Below are positions 62,809-64,000 of a DNA stretch of 64,000 nucleotides, one piece after another (positions within the stretch are counted from its first letter, which is position 1; each line of letters starts with the position of its first letter). Source of the stretch: Desulfovibrio sp. Lineage in GTDB: Bacteria; Desulfobacterota; Desulfovibrionia; Desulfovibrionales; Desulfovibrionaceae. Made by a program: the position numbers and the translations under genes. The stretch is taken from positions 124,001 through 188,000 of the forward strand of contig JAQYWK010000002.1 of NCBI GenBank assembly GCA_030145055.1. Reading direction: 5' to 3'. The notes below the pieces were generated by a model. The model had not been told where the DNA came from, ran no database searches, and was given only the letters and a program-made list of their open reading frames with translations.

Positions 62809-63120
62809 TCAAGCGCACAAATGAAGCTCTTCGCAAGTCCGAACTTCTCTATCAATGCGAACAACAAGCTGATCATCCTTTGCAACTTCAAGATCATATC
62901 GCTGCTGAATGTTTAGCCAGAATTGCGGAGTTGTCCCGAAAAACTTCGCCAACCGCATGGCGGTATCAACAGTAATACTTCTCTGCCCCTTCACAACTTG
63001 TCCGATGCGCTGCGCTGGAACACAAAGAGCCGTTGCAAGCTTGTTACGGCTTAGTCCTAATGGTTCCATAAATTCTTCCAGCAAAATTTCACCGGGATGA
63101 ACTGGATTAAAATCTGCCAT
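62809..63120 (-). CDS. higA: HigA-family antitoxin
   Basis: A 103-residue DNA-binding antitoxin. PVHPGEILLEEFMEPLGLSR, KLATALCVPAQRIGQVVKG and GTTPQFWLNIQQRYDLE are the HigA/VapI HTH signature. It neutralises the toxin encoded 10 bp upstream and represses their shared promoter. Gene order toxin then antitoxin is typical of higBA. Terminator follows. Confidence 0.93.
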   Translation of the reverse strand: MADFNPVHPGEILLEEFMEPLGLSRNKLATALCVPAQRIGQVVKGQRSITVDTAMRLAKFFGTTPQFWLNIQQRYDLEVAKDDQLVVRIDREVRTCEELHLCA

Positions 63121-63130
63121 ATTCCCCTCC

Positions 63131-63415
63131 CTAATTGTGATAATCAGTTACTTCGACCTGAGAAGCGTGTTCATTTTCCCATACAAAACATATCCGGTAC
63201 TGATTATTAATTCTTATACTATATTGTCCGGCTCTATTGCCTTTTAAAAGTTCAAGCCGATTGCCCGGTGGAACTTTTAAGTCTTTAAGGTCATTTGACG
63301 AATCAATTAGTATTAATTTTCTATAAGCCGCCCTAGCAAGTTGATTAGGGATAATCCGCGAATACTCACGATTAAACAGCTTTTCTGTTTCACGATTCTT
63401 AAATGACTTAATCAT
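63131..63415 (-). CDS. higB: HigB/RelE-type toxin
   Basis: A 94-residue ribosome-dependent mRNA-cleaving toxin: MIKSFKNRETEKLFNREYSR at the N-terminus, KVPPGNRLELLKGNRAGQYS, and the C-terminal QYRICFVWENEHASQVEVTD, the usual RelE/HigB strands. The Arg and aromatic residues expected near the C-terminus are present. Ten base pairs separate it from higA. Confidence 0.93.
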   Translation of the reverse strand: MIKSFKNRETEKLFNREYSRIIPNQLARAAYRKLILIDSSNDLKDLKVPPGNRLELLKGNRAGQYSIRINNQYRICFVWENEHASQVEVTDYHN

Positions 63416-63423
63416 GAACTAAA

Positions 63424-63459
63424 GATATAACGCAAAGGGTGTCACGTCAAGCGTTACAC
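63424..63459 (-). promoter_or_regulatory. HigBA promoter and operator
   Basis: GTGTCACG-TCAAG-CGTTACAC (63439-63459) is an 8-bp inverted repeat with one mismatch. The minus-strand TTGACG (63450-63445) lies inside it, with TATATC or TATCTT 15-17 nt downstream. Binding by HigA here would block the -35, the usual autoregulation. Confidence 0.6.
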
Positions 63460-63584
63460 GAAGGTTGGAGACAGGAACGCCATCAAAGCGACTATGCTCC
63501 TGCAGATGCTGCTGGGACCGGGATGTCCTGTGAGTGGATAGAGGATATTTTTGCTGAAAGAGATTGTGTAACTCAAAAAAGAAT

Positions 63585-63623
63585 AAAGCCCTGACGTAGT
63601 GGTATGCTGGTAGTCAGGGCTTT
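63585..63623 (-). terminator. Terminator of the parvulin gene
   Basis: AAAGCCCTGAC and GTCAGGGCTTT make an 11-bp stem with a 17-nt loop; T-rich sequence follows on both strands, so it may be bidirectional. Confidence 0.85.
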
Positions 63624-63648
63624 ATTTATTGTAGCGGTGAAGAATTGT

Positions 63649-63930
63649 TTAGTCTTCGCGGCTATCGATGACCAGCAGGTGGTAACCGAACTGTGTTTTT
63701 ACGGGGCCATGAACTTCGCCAACGGCTTCATTGAACACAACGGTATCAAATTCCGGGACCATCTGGCCCGGGCGGAACTCACCGAGAGCGCCACCCTGCT
63801 GACCGGAAGGACAGCTGGAGTGTTTTTTTGCCAGTTCACCAAAGTCTGCGCCGTCCTGAATTTGTTTTTTCAGGTCCAGACAGGTCTGTTCATCACTAAC
63901 CAAAAGATGGCGTGCAGTTGCTTTTGTCAT
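63649..63930 (-). CDS. Parvulin-type peptidyl-prolyl isomerase
   Basis: A 93-residue single-domain parvulin, without signal peptide, so cytosolic. [20 protein letters not shown], the catalytic ARHLL strand, [30 protein letters not shown] and [14 protein letters not shown] match PpiC (E. coli protein of 93 residues) along its full length. It assists folding by cis-trans isomerisation of prolyl bonds. Own terminator; single-gene unit. Confidence 0.94.
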   Translation of the reverse strand: MTKATARHLLVSDEQTCLDLKKQIQDGADFGELAKKHSSCPSGQQGGALGEFRPGQMVPEFDTVVFNEAVGEVHGPVKTQFGYHLLVIDSRED

Positions 63931-64000
63931 GTACGTACTCCTGTAGGTTTTAATATAAAAATTTTAATTAACCTTGTAGTCTTGCCATTGCGATTTAATG

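Noticed and set aside
63460-63530. Alternative frame reading NAIKATMLLQMLLGPGCP, reminiscent of a glycosidase strand
   Set aside because: Too short, without start or supporting neighbours; the other open frame ending at the terminator is equally likely and neither can be confirmed.

Overview
The window reads as a stretch of chromosome from an AT-rich deltaproteobacterium, most likely a Desulfovibrio/Maridesulfovibrio-type sulfate reducer. This is inferred from gene style, not from a marker gene: many hybrid sensor kinases fused to periplasmic binding domains, FIST/HDOD/CHASE2 signalling proteins, single-chain L-serine dehydratase, an ACR3 arsenite pump and numerous small lipoproteins. I see no rRNA, complete tRNA, CRISPR array, replication origin or complete mobile element.

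Layout. 0-8.2 kb: TPR lipoprotein, umuDC translesion polymerase operon, DHH phosphoesterase, universal stress protein (USP), TetR regulator, TIGR01777 epimerase, phytase-like esterase. 8.2-9.9 kb: an orphan RHS tip whose C-terminal domain looks like a phospholipase A2 toxin, followed by a small three-helix membrane protein (probable immunity). 9.9-20.4 kb: rsgA, a kinase-like/USP pair, a binding protein, a membrane protein, guanine deaminase, a decayed beta-carbonic anhydrase, arsC-acr3, sdaA and a membrane-anchored metallophosphoesterase. 20.7-31.1 kb: a co-directional signalling block: FIST sensor, multi-PAS hybrid kinase, TPR-CHAT protease-like protein, DUF4384 protein, CHASE2-PP2C phosphatase and HDOD protein. 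31.1-33.9 kb: a three-gene gtr glucosylation cassette (minus strand). 34.1-40.8 kb: nitrilase, lipoproteins, a VOC protein, an anti-sigma-kinase/GNAT fusion, an SMR efflux protein and a cytosine-deaminase-like amidohydrolase. 41.1-48.0 kb: two large sensor kinases and a solute-binding protein.

47-54 kb looks rearranged. A 25-bp direct repeat (two mismatches) lies at both ends of a 4.8-kb segment carrying a DUF2333 gene, an IS3 transposase fragment and a secreted ankyrin-repeat protein; next to it are a lone formyltransferase and an MFS transporter gene with a large internal deletion. 54-60.1 kb: a five-gene peptide/nickel ABC importer operon divergent from a SAM methyltransferase, with an unusual mirrored promoter region. 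60.3-63.4 kb is an AT-rich accessory island: an Abi/HEPN-like protein, a SEFIR(TIR-like)-domain protein with an unrecognised C-terminal half, and a HigBA toxin-antitoxin pair, flanked by a tRNA-3'-end-like sequence. A parvulin prolyl isomerase closes the window.

The most interesting candidates are the PLA2-like RHS toxin with its membrane immunity protein, the SEFIR+HEPN pair, and the FIST/CHAT/CHASE2-PP2C block. Several gene starts were moved from the longest reading frame to a start with a Shine-Dalgarno sequence; these are noted in each entry.
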